A DNA stretch of 64,000 nt. It comes from Prostheceraeus crozeri (lineage: Eukaryota > Platyhelminthes > Polycladida > Euryleptidae). The stretch's first letter is position 1; each line of letters begins with the position of its first letter. Below are positions 40,441 through 53,177 of the stretch, piece after piece. Below the pieces are notes generated by a model that was not told the origin of the DNA, did no database searches, and saw only the letters and a list, made by a program, of their open reading frames with translations. The stretch spans positions 118,186 to 182,185 of the forward strand of contig CAJQUW010016926.1 in the NCBI GenBank assembly GCA_907163375.1, written 5' to 3'. The position numbers and the translations under genes were made by a program.

Positions 40441-42900
40441 ATAGAAACCACATCTTAATATAAACCCTACACTATTGTACACTTAATACTGATGTAGAAT
40501 CAATGTGTGTCCTCGATCTCTCACAGATGTCAGCCACCTGCCAACCATATATTATATTCATTCACCATCACCATCCACAGATACAATATATCACTCACCT
40601 TGTCGCTGTCACATTGCACGCGCACACTAGTGGGGACCCACTATACCCCTCTCTGAAGATATACTTCTATTTCACCATAGCACTCACGCTCACCTACTAT
40701 AACCACCCACTCACAGAGAATATAGACAATCAGACGCAGAACTCTCTAGCTACCGCCCCCATCTTCGCTGTGGTGTCCTGTGAATGTGCGCGCTCGCTCG
40801 TAGTGTGTAGAGACGTGAACCCCCCTCGCATTCTGGGTTGATGATACTGATTGCTTCTCGACTATACACGCTCCACGCAACGCCGCACCGGCAGTTATGA
40901 ATCCGTGCCAACAACTGATGAGGCACGATAGCTGATAATTAAGTGAAATATTATTTTACTCAAATTTGTCGCAAATTGATTTGGAACAGAAATACACTGA
41001 TTATTCGGGTCATAGCAAGAAATGTGTTAGATTTATATTTGATAATTAAAGTTTTGTAAAAGAAATAGTGATAATTCAATTTTATTTTTGATCAAAGGTT
41101 TGTTACCACAAGAAATTTTTGTTGTTTTCTTTTTTACCACTGCGCGTTTGAGAATCTCGAAGTTGAACTTCGTTGTTAAGAGTGACAACATGTATATCAG
41201 TCGACTGTTTCTGTTTTTTACTAAATGAAGGGAAGATTGAATTATTGCTACCTATAATATTATCTAATTATGAGATGCTTTTGTTCAGTTTTGATTTAAT
41301 CATGCATACTTGCATTCTAGAAATTTTTGAAAGTTAATCATTCATGAAACTTTTTAAGCGCATTTTTACACACTGAATACTGAGTGATTTGCGTTCTCTT
41401 TTTCTAATTATCCCTCAAAATCACTGTCTTGCAGATTTGAGAGTGTCTTAACGTTGCTTATTACGCGAAGTGGATTCCATTAAATTAAGAGATCATATTT
41501 TTCATAAACTCAATGTACATGTATTGTCAGACAACAACGTTTTTATTCAACGCTTTTGTGCTAACATTCTTTATGACGCATCCAAGAAAGCATTTATGCA
41601 AACATATTTCTATAAGACATTGAATATGCATGTACATTTTCAAGTAAACTTTTAGGATGATGTAAGTCATAATTATTAGAAGCATGAATGAGCCGTATTC
41701 AAATTCATTTATTGGGATCATTCATTATTTTGAATGAGAACAAGGAGCAAGCAATAATCATAGCTTTGCTCCCCATTAGTTATTCAAACAACTTTATTCA
41801 TCACTAATTCTAACTTTTTCATGTTTCTAGTGACAAGGAGAGCCGTGCTTCAACCTCACGTAATACTACTTCAACTTCGTTTAACACTTTTATCATCTAG
41901 TTGCTTTAAGCTGTTTTGCGCCATGATGTCTTTGAAAAGATTAGTTATTGTTTCACTTAGTACACAGCTGTAATGTAACGTTTTCTCCTTATTTTTCTAT
42001 GTCTGAAATATATCAGAAGCGATCTGATTCTATATCAGATTAAGAATTTTGGTGATCTGTATATTTGAAGTTTGTAAATATTTGGTATTTGGATGATGCA
42101 TAACCATGAAAATATATGAGCAAATATATTGTTTTACGTAAAAGATCGCTTCAATTTCACTAATCTGAAAAATCTGGAATTCATTTGTGAAATTTACAAA
42201 AGGGATTGACTTAATTATTTGATTTCTATTCAACTATTATTTGATGAAGAAGCACTCATAGGTAGGCAGCATTGCAACACATCACATTATTAATAATGTA
42301 CATGTAACCTAGACCTAATATCATATCGCTTGGTCCGTGGACAATATAGAGGTCACTGCAGAGAAACGGGTATTTCAGTCAGTCACAACTTAAGGCTGCA
42401 CATCTTCAGCTTGAGATTAGAATTAGACCTATGTGACAAAAACCAGAATAAGCAACCTCAAATGTGAATCAAGCAACATGGCATCAGCATTAAACTGGTG
42501 TAAAGAAGTCTTAAAACCTATGTTGAGAAAGCTAAGTCTAATTTGCTGCTTCAAGACACCTAATTCCAATTGAAAAAGTAATCATATCGTTGACTGACCT
42601 GTTGGTATTGCATTTACCTAGTCTTTCATAACTATGCTATCAGGATTTAAGCGGATGATCACTAGCCTATACATGTTGCTAAAAGAAGGGAAGCGGATAC
42701 CCATCGTCTTGATAGGACTCTGACTCCGACAGTAATAAGTAGTAGAAAAATGGGAAAATAGTGTACCTATACTGCGCCTGTTCTGTGTATTAAGCGCCAA
42801 TAACAATTTGCTTTGATTAAATATGCAAATTCCTCACAATGCAGGTAGGCTAAAAGTTACATAAACAAGTGAGCAGCATGTTATCGACTAAATTACAGGC
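40441..42900. other. intergenic DNA, no gene supported
   Basis: 40441-40860 is still C-biased. The rest is A+T-rich with no domain-bearing frame and no clear repeat ends. Confidence 0.55.
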
Positions 42901-42904
42901 GCTT

Positions 42905-43155
42905 CATCGGCACCTATCTAAATATTGGTATTGATTGTTCAACCAAAAGAGAATGACAACTATTAAGTCAATAAAGGACGCCGCAACATAATTGATTCCC
43001 CGACCGCACTCGCCCGACCTAGGAATCGAACCGAAGCCCGCGGTGGAGATGAGCGTCCACCTTCTTCAATATGCCACCCTGACGGTTCAAAAGGAATGCC
43101 AGAAGGCAGAAGTCATCTCTAAGTGATATCGACAGCTTATTGTCCTATTATTACT
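42905..43155 (-). repeat. tRNA-derived SINE copy (minus)
   Basis: On the minus strand the sequence runs from AATAATAGGACAATAAGCTG through a box A-like GTGGCATATTGAAG to a perfect box B, GGTTCGATTCC, then GGTCGGGCGAG. A second copy in the opposite direction lies at 46133-46345. Both share the 5' head and the tRNA-like part. Confidence 0.65.
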
Positions 43156-43192
43156 GACAGAATACGACCAGACTTAATAGTTGTCATAGTCC

Positions 43193-43512
43193 GGCAGCCA
43201 GAACGAGTTTCTGCAGGGAACGAGGCCGAATGTGAGACTTTCCACAGAATGATGCCACTCCATGTCATGTGGACTCTGAGCATAGTACGTTTTCGTTTAA
43301 TCAGAGAAAGCATACAAAATTTCATTGTAGCCAAAAACTGCAATCTGCGTCTTATTGGATTTACATGTGTTTTTTTATCTTGTCTGACATGAAGAGGAGC
43401 TCACTAGAACTCGGCAGACATTCCGATTCGTAGTAGGCCATCGGGTTGCATCATTCTGTAAAAGTCTCACATTTCGGCTTCGTTCACTGCAGAAGCGCGC
43501 GTTCTGGCTGCC
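43193..43512. repeat. 320-bp foldback repeat
   Basis: Arms 43193-43257 and 43447-43512 are inverse copies with about 85-90% match (GGCAGCCAGAACG, TGTGAGACTTT, ACAGAATGATGC). No coding content; MITE-like. Confidence 0.75.
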
Positions 43513-43601
43513 ATATCTATTTAGATATTCAATGTAGGCTACTGCGACCACAGAAATAGATTGTTTAATCATATCAATCTGCTAGAAGTGCAAACTGATT
43601 C

Positions 43602-43975
43602 AAACAGATGGCACATGCAGGAACTTAATAAGTGGGCAAAAAGAAATTTTTAATACCTTACAGAGATAGGAAAAATAGTCGTACGTCGCTTGCGGATTGC
43701 TCTGAATTCCTTCAAAATGCTCCGATCGCCACGACTCCTTCAGATTCGAAGAATTCAGATCATTGCGCAAAAGTTTTCTCGATAATGTAGGTCCTCCGAT
43801 CATTTTAAAAAAAGTTAGCAGGCGCATGAAAAAACGTTCACAAACTTCTCTGTAGAACTTGACATCGACTGTGTTTCTTTGCTGTGTGATCCGGTTGATA
43901 ACAGACACTGAAACTTTGCACAATTTGGCGTGTTTAATGTTGAACTGGCTGCTCATTTCATTTACGTTACATGTT
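43602..43975 (-). repeat. dispersed repeat, copy 1 (related to 48487-48720)
   Basis: TACCTTACAGAGATAGGAAA, CGTCGCTTGCGGATT and TTCAGATTCGAAGAATTCAG are shared with 48487-48720. A 118-residue minus-strand frame covers this copy but has no domain I recognise. It may be an exon of an old transposon. Confidence 0.55.
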
Positions 43976-44114
43976 CCAATGCTTCCCTTCTAGTCAAACG
44001 GAAGAAGGGACGACCTGTCTAATTCTGTAACTTCGACAGATCTTTGTTGTCAATCCACTTTGTGACGTAGTCAAATATGCTGATGGCTGTCTCGCTACAA
44101 CATGAATGCTGGTA

Positions 44115-45771
44115 CAGATTGTTTCATAAAAAATGGATCACCCTTAAACATCGCCTTAACTTCAACTTTGTCTAACTCCGCCAACCTTGAACGAATTTCT
44201 CTGGAATTTGGAAGATATGTCAGTTGTGCTTACTAATATCATTGTTGGAAATTTCAAGCATGAATATTGAGTTGTTTTCCCTGTTATAGATAAAAAAGTA
44301 GTAGATAATTTGATCTTCATTTAGCAATGTTACACAAAATCATACCTCACTCTCCTAAAATTACATTTGTTTCCTTTGTTATGTAATATGTTGTTCTACA
44401 AGCCAAAAGCTATCAAGCAAAACAAAAATATAGAAAATCGGTCAATCAGAGCCAGTATAGCACCATTATTCATCAACAATAATGTAACTGCTACATGTGA
44501 TTAACTGGACTTTATGTTCCATAGCTTCCTGACTTCGTTGCGGTGGTGTTGGCAGCACTCCTGATTGCTTTCAGCTAGAAATCCATCTCTTACCGGTTGA
44601 AAACAATACAAAGCACAAATGAACAATAACGAGATCGCATTCACAAAAGGCAAAGTGTCAGCCTTGCTAGAACTAGGGTTTTCTTTGCGAGCTACAAGCA
44701 AGCGACTAAATGTCCCTTACACAAATGTGCATCGATGGCATAATGATGATTTTCGACTCTGTCGTAAAGAGGGCTCTGGCCGTCCACGCAAAACATCCAA
44801 ACGTAGAGACCGCCTAATTTTGAGATTTGTTAAAGTTGATCCAAGTCTCTCGTTAACTGAGATGGCTGCACTAGTCTCGTCTATTTCTAAGTCCACTATT
44901 CGTAGAAGACTTATTGAGTCGAATTTCAAGAGCTGTAAGAGGCCCTCTCAGATCGAATTATCAGATCAGCATACAAAAAGACGTCTCAGATAGGCAATGA
45001 GTCATTGTCACTGGCGAAATCAATGGGATCGGGTTGTCTGGTCTGATGAGGCATCAGTCCGTCTGAAGGATAATGATGGTCGATTGAGATTATGGATAAA
45101 ATCTGATCAGGAAATTCCGAGACATTTACATCGTCCCCGGGTACAGGGTGCTGCGACTCTACTGATTTGGGCTGGCATTTGGACCAATGGCCGCTCTGAA
45201 CTTCACACACAGCAAGGAACCATGAATTCTGAACGCTATGTGAATGTCTTACGAATGAACATTGGCCAAATGACAGATCAACTTGATGATCCATCGACTT
45301 GGTTATTTATGGATGATAATGCTACGTGTCACAGGAGTAGTAGAGTCAACTTATGCAAGTCTCAATTAGGGCTTAGGACATTATCTTGGCCAACTCGTTC
45401 TCCTGATCTGAATCTCATAGAAAATGTATGGAGTATTCTAAAACGTAACGTCCGTCGTTCACTGCTACCTACAGATGGCGTATCACAACTTACGTCACTG
45501 TTAAAAAGAGAGTGCAGAAAGTTAGATCAGTCAAAAATCAACGATATCATCGAATCAATGCCTAGACGAATTGGTAATGTCATTGACAATAAGGGTAGGG
45601 CCACAAAATATTAGCTTCTTAAGAACCGTTACTGTATCATATCTTATCAGATTATATAAGGACATTTGAATATATTAGGGACATGAAATAACATGAAAAA
45701 TGCTTTCTGTATCATACTTTTGTTTTATTTAGTCAAATTTTAGGATGATCCACTTTTTATGAAACGGACTG
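44115..45771 (+). mobile_element. Tc1-like element, complete ends, TA duplication
   Basis: TA at 44113-44114 and 45772-45773 flanks inverted ends. The left end is CAGATTGTTTCATAAAAAAT and the right end, inverted, CAGTCCGTTTCATAAAAAGT, both followed by GGATCA. The TIR is about 30 bp with a few mismatches. The 1657-bp length and TA duplication are normal for Tc1. Confidence 0.9.
44619..45614 (+). pseudogene. Tc1-like DD34E transposase with one in-frame stop
   Basis: The frame starts at the ATG at 44619 and runs to the stop at 45614, about 331 codons, interrupted by a single TAG at 44991-44993. N-terminal helix-turn-helix domains (LGFSLRATSKRLNVPYTNVH; GRPRKTSKRRD) precede the catalytic domain: WSDEASVRL (first Asp), FMDDNATCHRSS (second Asp) and RSPDLNLIENVW (Glu), with 34 residues between the last two. 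Length and motif order are those of a full Tc1 transposase. Apart from the stop codon it looks whole, so the copy may be recent or the stop may be an error. Confidence 0.88.
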
Positions 45772-45786
45772 TAGTATCTGTCAATA

Positions 45787-46128
45787 AGGGTAGGGCCGCA
45801 TGACGAACTTTTGAGCTGCGCTGTGAAAATGTTTGTATATGTGTTTGAATCGGAGCGGCCACAGTAGCCCCAGCTGCGCTGTGGCAGCTTGTCACAGTTA
45901 GCTTCGAGCTTTGGTAATTCCTCTTTCAATTATCACAACTCAAAGCTAGAGCTATGGGATGATTAATTTTTAGAACTAACGTAGTAAGCCAACAATTCTG
46001 ACGAGTGGCGAGCGGTAATCAAGCTGTTACGGCTCATTATGTGGCCGCGTAACTCTCACAGCTCAAAGCTTGACAAAGCTATACGTCGCGGGTAGCGGAA
46101 AGCGCGCCTCGTCATGTGGCCTTACCCT
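45787..46128. mobile_element. MITE with AGGGTARGGCCRCATGACGA ends
   Basis: The 20-bp inverted ends match with two differences. Inside are internal AGCTCAAAGCT-like and CAGCGCAGCTC-like phrases in both directions. No coding content. It lies directly between the Tc1-like element and a SINE. Confidence 0.7.
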
Positions 46129-46132
46129 AATA

Positions 46133-46345
46133 ATAGGACAATAAGCTGTCGATATCACTTAGAGATAACTTCTGCCTTCACTAGAATTCCTTTTGAACCG
46201 TCAGCGTGGCCTAGTGAAGTAGGTGCGAGCTTGCCTGCACCGCGGACTTCGGTTCGATTCCTAGGTCGGGCGAGAGCGGTCGGGGAATCAAGGGTGTTGG
46301 TGTCTTGTATTGATTTCATAGTAGTGACTTCATGACTTCATGTCA
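46133..46345 (+). repeat. tRNA-derived SINE copy (plus)
   Basis: Head TAGGACAATAAGCTGTCGAT, box A-like GTGGCCTAGTGAAGTAGG, box B GGTTCGATTCC and a GGTCGGGCGAGAGCGG tail. It matches the minus-strand copy at 42905-43155. Confidence 0.65.
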
Positions 46346-47311
46346 TTCCCTTAAAACATTCAACTCTACCCTGGTTATAAGTTCCAGAAAGATATGATTA
46401 TTTTGTTCAAAGTATGGGCTACTGTGCGCACAACGTTTGGAGCGTCCATCACACGTGGAGCCTACATGAAATTACTCTGCATCCATTAATTACCTGGAGC
46501 CCCGATGTCTTTCATCTAGCTTCCCTAAGTAATGACTTAATTTTCACCATGCTCTAACTGTTGCATGTGCGAGTACATTAGTACCTGAGTACATTAGTAC
46601 ATGAGTACATTACATGGTACAAGAGACAATGATCCTGTCCCTCGAAGATTAGGATGCATCACGCGTTGCCATATACCGCTAACTTTTGCGTGATTATCGG
46701 ACTTCTTGGCATTCGCTCCCTCAAGAACCGGCTGGATTTTTGTTGGCTGGCGTGATCGAAACTGACCGCCAGAGGCCGGCCGGTGTAGCCAAATACGGCC
46801 GTAACTAAGGCGGGGTCTCTATATCCTGATAATTGAGAGTGGCAGCTGCTCAACTTAGACCATTAGACATCCTTCGATTTCGATGTTACATGCGACAAAG
46901 GTGGAGAAAACTTAATTTTTCAGATTCGTATCCGCATCCGCAAAGTCCGAAATCTGCAATCCGCATCCGCGCTGTATCCGCAATATTAAAAGTCTTCGAA
47001 ATTATTCTGTAACTCGTTCAGATTAACTTAAGAGGAAAAATTGCTTTCGTGGATTTTGTATCTATAGGCCTAACGGTCAAGGCTGTAAGGCTTTAGGATG
47101 CAACAGTCAATAAACTAACAAATAATTTTGCCTAGGTTCAGCCCATGCAAAACTACGAATAGTTACCTAATTAGAATAGATGCTATGTATAGGGCCTTGG
47201 AGCTTAACCCACTATCTTTATGGACCGGTTTTCAGCAGATGATTTGTTTTTATTTGTCCATAAACGAGCCTATTTGAGCAATTTGAGTCATTAATACTCG
47301 CATAAAGGCCA
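46346..47311. other. intergenic DNA, no gene supported
   Basis: Short repeats GAGTACATTAGTAC at 46570-46615 and ATCCGCATCCGC-type phrases at 46930-46980. The latter recur near 56065-56140. No coding frame is supported. Confidence 0.5.
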
Positions 47312-48486
47312 CCCTAGATGCCCGTTTTTGGATAAAACATGCATGATGCATGTATCATGGATAAATCCTATCAAGAAATTTCATTCCTTATTAAATAAAA
47401 TGGTCTATTTTGGTGTAGATATAACTATATTAATAATATTTAGCATTGTAAAGAGTGGGAAATGTATATAAAAATTACTGAGAATAGTAATTTGGAATTG
47501 TACATGGTAAAAACATCGATGATCCATGTACGTGGATAAAATACATAATTAAAAGAGTGTTTCCTGTAGAGAAGAATTGTCCATTTGAGTTAGATACCGA
47601 CTTTACTAATAATATTGATGCTGTAAGAAGTAACAAATGCATTTAAATTACTCAAAGAATCGCTCATGGATAAAACATCGATGATCCATGGATATCGACA
47701 TGTGAAACATATAGGGCCTATACGACATATGAAATATGCATGTCTACTATTATTTCGAGTGTTTTATATATGCCCTTTATATTTGATGAAATGGTGGGTA
47801 TAATTAAGATATTCAGGTGACTTCATCGCTTCTCTCTTTCTCACTCACTCACTCGTTCCTCTTTTCTTCCTCTTCTTCTACTCATTTTTCATCATCTTTC
47901 ACATTCACTACATGCACATTGTAGCTACAATGGCAATAACATCAGTCAATGCTGACGAACAGGTCAACAATATTAGGCCTACACATGACATATTTTTTCA
48001 ATATTAAGCAATTCTATCGGCACACATTTTTCTTCTCAAATTGAAACATTTATTGAAGTTTCTAAGTTCCACACCGTGCCCATCAGCAAGTCGACTTTGA
48101 TCAGTTTGCTCTTGTGATCGTTAAATTACTTAGCTAGTAATTTGCAAAACTTATGATATTAAATCAGCATGTAACTGAAAGAAACAATTGCATAAGTATC
48201 TCGCTCAGTCTGCGTAATCGTATCTCGCTTCTATAACTTTCCGTCACTATATTAAGGAAATTCGCCACGCGCACGCAGCTGAGGAAGTTCGGTCACATTG
48301 TTGGCAGCCTGATCGTGGCCGCATTCGCGAGCCATGAGCGGTCGATAATATTCTCTCGCTGGGAACTGTTGATACCTGTGACTCAGCGTCCCTGCTTAAT
48401 AATTATTGTCCGCCCATCACGTGGGACCATAGAATTAAATATTTTGTTTATCTGCTTCGGTTTGCTAGAAGCGTGATTAATACGAA

Positions 48487-48720
48487 ATGGACGGCACATT
48501 GAGGAGCCTATTAGGTGGCCAAAAAGGAATTCCTAATACCTTACAGAGATAGGAAAAAAGTCGTGCGTCGCTTGCGGATTAATGTGAGTTCCAGCGAAGT
48601 GCTTCGATTGCCAAAATTCCTTCAGATTCGAAGAATTCAGATCATTGCCCACAAGTTTTCTCCATAATGTTGACCCTTCCGATCATTATTAAAGAAAGTA
48701 GCAGGCGTACGAAAATTAGT
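48487..48720 (-). repeat. dispersed repeat, copy 2 (related to 43602-43975)
   Basis: About 230 bp align with the copy near 43602, including TACCTTACAGAGATAGGAAA and TTCAGATTCGAAGAATTCAG, with many scattered differences. Confidence 0.55.
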
Positions 48721-49606
48721 TCACTTGATGTTTTCACATCCTCTCCTCGGCATTGCTCACTGTATAGTGCATACATTGAATCGAAGCCAGGCATCGATGT
48801 GTGTTTTGGTGTGTGCGAAGTGATATCACAGCACGCACGCACCTCTCACTGGCTCTGTTGTCCTTTGCTGACAGCTTATTGTTTGCCATTTCCAATAGCA
48901 AGCGATACACGAATTTTCCATTCGAGAAGGAGCAAGTTGTCTAATTCTGTGCCATTTCGATATAAGGTTACATATAACTCTTCCTTTCTAGGAAACCGAA
49001 GCGCGCGCAGATGAATCTAGTTCTGTGCGTGGGACAGAAAGCTGCCCAAGTTGTGCGCTCTTCGTTCTCGTGAACCCGTGTTAACTGCTTAATATTACAA
49101 AAGTCAGCGCATCAAGAGGATATTCTACTTACACACCTTTATTTATTCATCGTCTACGTTTTTTCATTATCTTACTTAGTTTTCATGCACAACATGGAGC
49201 ACAATTCAAAAATGAACACTCGCATGTAGTCAGTGAGTTCTTCCACTCAATGAAGCCATCAAGTTCCTTTGATTTGTGCATCAGAATTAAAAATTCATCA
49301 CTTGGATCAAACCGCAGAAAAAGGGTAAGCTTCTAAATGTTTCCAAATTTATTTTGTCAACTTACAGCATTTAACTGCAAGTCTAGGTACATGTATTTGG
49401 AAATCCCGAAAACAAAATCAAAGGAAAGATTTGGTCATATGATACAATCGATAAATCAAAAGTTGGTTTATTGACCATGAACACGTAGAGACATTTCTAT
49501 GACTGTGCTGCTATCTCTGCTATTAATTTTGCAAATACTAGAAAGCTACTAGCGTCACACTTAATTTAATTTACTGGCAACAACAAAATATCTCAATTCC
49601 TCTCGG

Positions 49607-49689
49607 TTCCTCTTAGCAGCACATTTTGGGAATCCTTTATTTATACATCATAACTATCAAGAACTCCTAAAATGTGCTGCTAAGAGGAA
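49607..49689. repeat. hairpin a, ~21-bp perfect arms
   Basis: TTCCTCTTAGCAGCACATTT starts the left arm and its complement ends the right arm, with about 36 nt between the arms. It lies only 11 bp from hairpin b. Confidence 0.8.
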
Positions 49690-49700
49690 TTCTTGGCATA

Positions 49701-49782
49701 TTGAATTCAAAGTGAATAAGTCTTGGGCATGTGACATCATTTGTGTGATGGAAAACCCAAGACCTATTCACTTTGAATTCAA
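49701..49782. repeat. hairpin b, 27-bp arms with one mismatch
   Basis: The arms 49701-49727 and 49756-49782 (TTGAATTCAAAGTGAATA... and complement) pair at 26 of 27 positions around a 28-nt loop. The size and shape resemble a microRNA precursor, but a small foldback transposon is equally possible. Confidence 0.8.
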
Positions 49783-49799
49783 CATGAGAATGTGCATGC

Positions 49800-52700
49800 A
49801 TATCAGTTTTCACGACGACGTTTCTCGTTAAAAAATCGATCTAAAGTTGATTCTGTCGTGAAAAGAATCATAATCAAATGGTAATATATTGAAATGGTAA
49901 TACACTGCTTTTAAATTCGTAATTTCTGATTGCTTTGAAAATAGCACAAAAATCTGGGCATGTTGAGACAAAATAGTTGCATGCTAGAAACTATGAGCAT
50001 GAAAGAACTTAAATTAACGCATTAAAACCATTTCAATTTAGCACTTCAATAGTAGGCTATACTTGTGCTATGGCATCAATATTTGGATGACAAATAATTG
50101 AAAAAAAAATTGAAACAATTGAACATGGTATAAGGCATAAAAAATCTATTCCAGGACTACAAAAAGTTTAGATGGAGAATATTTTTATCAATGCGGACAA
50201 ACTATTGAGCTATTCGATGTCTGCTTAAGTTATACAATTTAATCTTGTTTCTGAAAAATGGATTCATCAAGGAAGCTTGTTTAAATAGGTCACTATTTTC
50301 ATTTCATAAATATTGAACTGAAAACCTGTAGCTAACGCCCATGATATTCAATTAATTTTTTCAGAATCGCTACATTTTAGAAAATGATATCAATTTGATA
50401 TTTCGAGTCGTTAAAGAAAAATGATCAAGCACACAAAAGGCATAGATGCTACACGACGGACTGCACACTGTAATAAAGATCAGTTATGCGTTGCAGTCCA
50501 ACAATAGGTTTAGTTTTGCAAAATCAATTATTTTTCATGCCTTACGATTAATATAAAACAATCGAAGTACAAACTCATTGCCACTCTTTTATATCAATTT
50601 GTGTTTACTTATTACAAATTATGCATCGCACTTTTCATATCATCGTAGGCCTAGTTATTATGGTCACATGTTAGTTGTAGGCCCGCATGTCACCATGAAT
50701 ACCTGAAGAGATGCTGTCATATAAACGGTAGACAAGATGACATTATGTGTGTGTTTGCAGATTGTGATTTTAACAAAATGAAATTACATGTACGGTGTTA
50801 ATATTATAGAAAATTCAAGCATTCCTGAATATCTTCATTTCACGAACGATTGACAGGCGGTCGGCAATAGGCTATACTCCGTTTTTATTTGCAGATTGCA
50901 TTTTTGTAAAAACAGTTACCGGTACTTGAATATCAAAATAAAATTATTAATAGATACTACAAACATTGATTAAAAAATAATTCATAAATTGTTAATGATC
51001 ACAATTCAACCACTCCTGAATATCTTCATTTGCTATCAAAATTCCTAAGAATAATATCGCTTGCCACATTGTCAGAGATGAAATGATTCAAAAGCAGTTT
51101 TCTTAATAGTCTTTACTACAACACCTAAAATTACTATAAATGATTTCTCTTCTCAACTTTGAGTAGGCCTACCTATAGAATGTTAATTAAGATTAGTTAA
51201 GTATGATAATTCTAGCTGCTCTGCACATCAGCACAAAATTTGTCTTCTTTTTACAGGTGCTTATTGCTGAGGCTGCGCAAACTCGTCGTATCTGTGCATC
51301 AATGACTCAATACCTGACCTACGCTCGGCTGTTTTTTCGTCTTGTCTTGTGAGCTAATTAACCCCGAAATACTGGAATTATTATTTACCCATAAATCTCT
51401 CATATATTCGCAACGTCCCACCGATCATCAGATTCGGACAAACGTCTTGTGGTCCAACTGTCAACTGAAGATGTTTTTTTCAGTGACCTCGTATCATCGC
51501 TTCAAACTTCATAGTACTGGTGATTGTTTCTCCGTTGAACTGTAAATTTTTCGTGACATCACCTCTATTCTTAAAAATGTGATGATGACGTCGCGACGGT
51601 GTTCGACTCGAAATGACAGTGTTTCAGATGACGTGAAATACGCATTCGGACTGTGGGCATGTTTTCTGGTTGGAAGGATTTTCAAATGAAGGATGATCAA
51701 ATCCGGAAAGAGAAATTTTCTTTATGTTGATAACAGTGATTTTCTTCAAAATTATTTGTATCTGATCGTTCGATGTGTGCTACTATATGAACGTCATCCT
51801 CAAAACTTTGTGCATTTTCTAAATACGTATGGAAAATTTTATTTTTGAGGATATCCATTCCTTCTGCTGTTTACTTGGGAGAGCAGGGCTCAGTTTTTGT
51901 AATCTCTATGAATGCTATCGTACAAAGGATAATTTTAGCAAGAATAATTATTTTACCAAATGTAGGTCTAACAAATATTTTCTTACACGATTACTATTGT
52001 GCGGAAAATCAATCATGCTTGAAATTTGAATTAAGAACAAAAAGAATACACTTCAATCTACAGCGTTATATTCGGTATAGCTCAAAGGGAAGAAGCGTAC
52101 CGTGCCATAACATATTTGCTCCAGAAGAAAACTCCATAAGCTGAATGAGTGATCAATCGTTTCTTATTATGATTTCAAATATCTTTCAACTAAATTTCTC
52201 AATAAACTGTCATGGCACCCTTCCGGTCGACAATGCAGCATCAAGAAAATATATAAAGAATATTTCAGAGTAACATCTTCCGAATAATCGCTTGCACTGC
52301 CATTTTAATCGTTTTAAAACATTTCTAGAAAATAGACTTCTCTGATAGCTTTTAGAATTATGATTTGTTATTCGATCAGAGTCTTTTTTGAAAAATACCT
52401 TATTTTACTAATTACAAATAACATGTAAAAGCTCTTCTTTCTAATTTTTTATTCCATAAATTCATTAGAAATGTTTTTTGAATCGGAGATTGAAAACTGT
52501 GTTAGAGACTGATTCATTTGCGTTTCATTAATTCACGTTGTGCATGAATTTTCCTTGTGTCTTCAATACATTGCTATAAACATGATGTTGATTTTATACA
52601 CGGTTATTTAATTTGCATTTGAATGTCTCTGTGACATGTGCAATTTTATATCGAAGATAATGTATGGCCTTTGCGCCACATCTATGCTGGAGTGACTGGA

Positions 52701-52900
52701 ATTTGCCAGGAATGTAATGAATGTATTTCAATTTGTAAAGTAAGTTCTGCATGTTCGTAAATTTTACAATGTTGTATTCATGCAACATGTAGAATTCATC
52801 ACTCCACGACAAAAATGTGCTATAAACTTACAATACAGATTGTACAATGATACTAGCATCCCTGGTTAATTTCATCTATTCGATGGTAAAATTATAGATG
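49800..52900. other. A+T-rich DNA, no gene supported
   Basis: Short open frames at 51342-51545 and 51829-52144 lack any recognisable domain. No clear repeats were found besides scattered CATG phrases. Confidence 0.5.
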
Positions 52901-53177
52901 TCACATGATTAAATCATTGATATTTCATTGACAAAACATGCATGTCTCATAGATATAACATGCATGTCTCATACATATAACATGGATGTCTCATGGATAA
53001 AACATGCATGAAAATCATGCATGGCCATGTATGGTGCATGCATGATCATGCATGAGACATGCATGATCATGTATGAAACATGCATGGTCATGCATAAATC
53101 ATACATGATCATGCATGAATCATGTATGATCATGCATGGGAATCATGCATGTTTTATCCAAAAACGGGCATCTAGGG

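Larger units (their letters stand above)
47312..53177. mobile_element. interval with 36-bp perfect inverted ends and CATGCATG arrays
   Basis: CCCTAGATGCCCGTTTTTGG followed by ATAAAACATGCATGAT starts at 47312; the exact complement ends at 53177. Next to both ends are many CATGCATG/ATGATCATG phrases, densest at 52930-53150. No transposase frame is visible in the 5.9 kb and no target duplication is seen. It could be one large non-autonomous element or two independent small copies in opposite directions. Confidence 0.45.

Noticed and set aside
46210-46290. A true tRNA gene
   Set aside because: Box A and B are present, but the acceptor stem does not pair and a second copy shares extra flanking sequence, so it is a SINE.
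48642-49014. 115-residue plus-strand frame
   Set aside because: It overlaps the dispersed repeat in part, lacks a domain and has no start context or splice support.
47312-53177. piggyBac element, because the ends begin CCCTAGA
   Set aside because: No TTAA at either border and no transposase remnant between.
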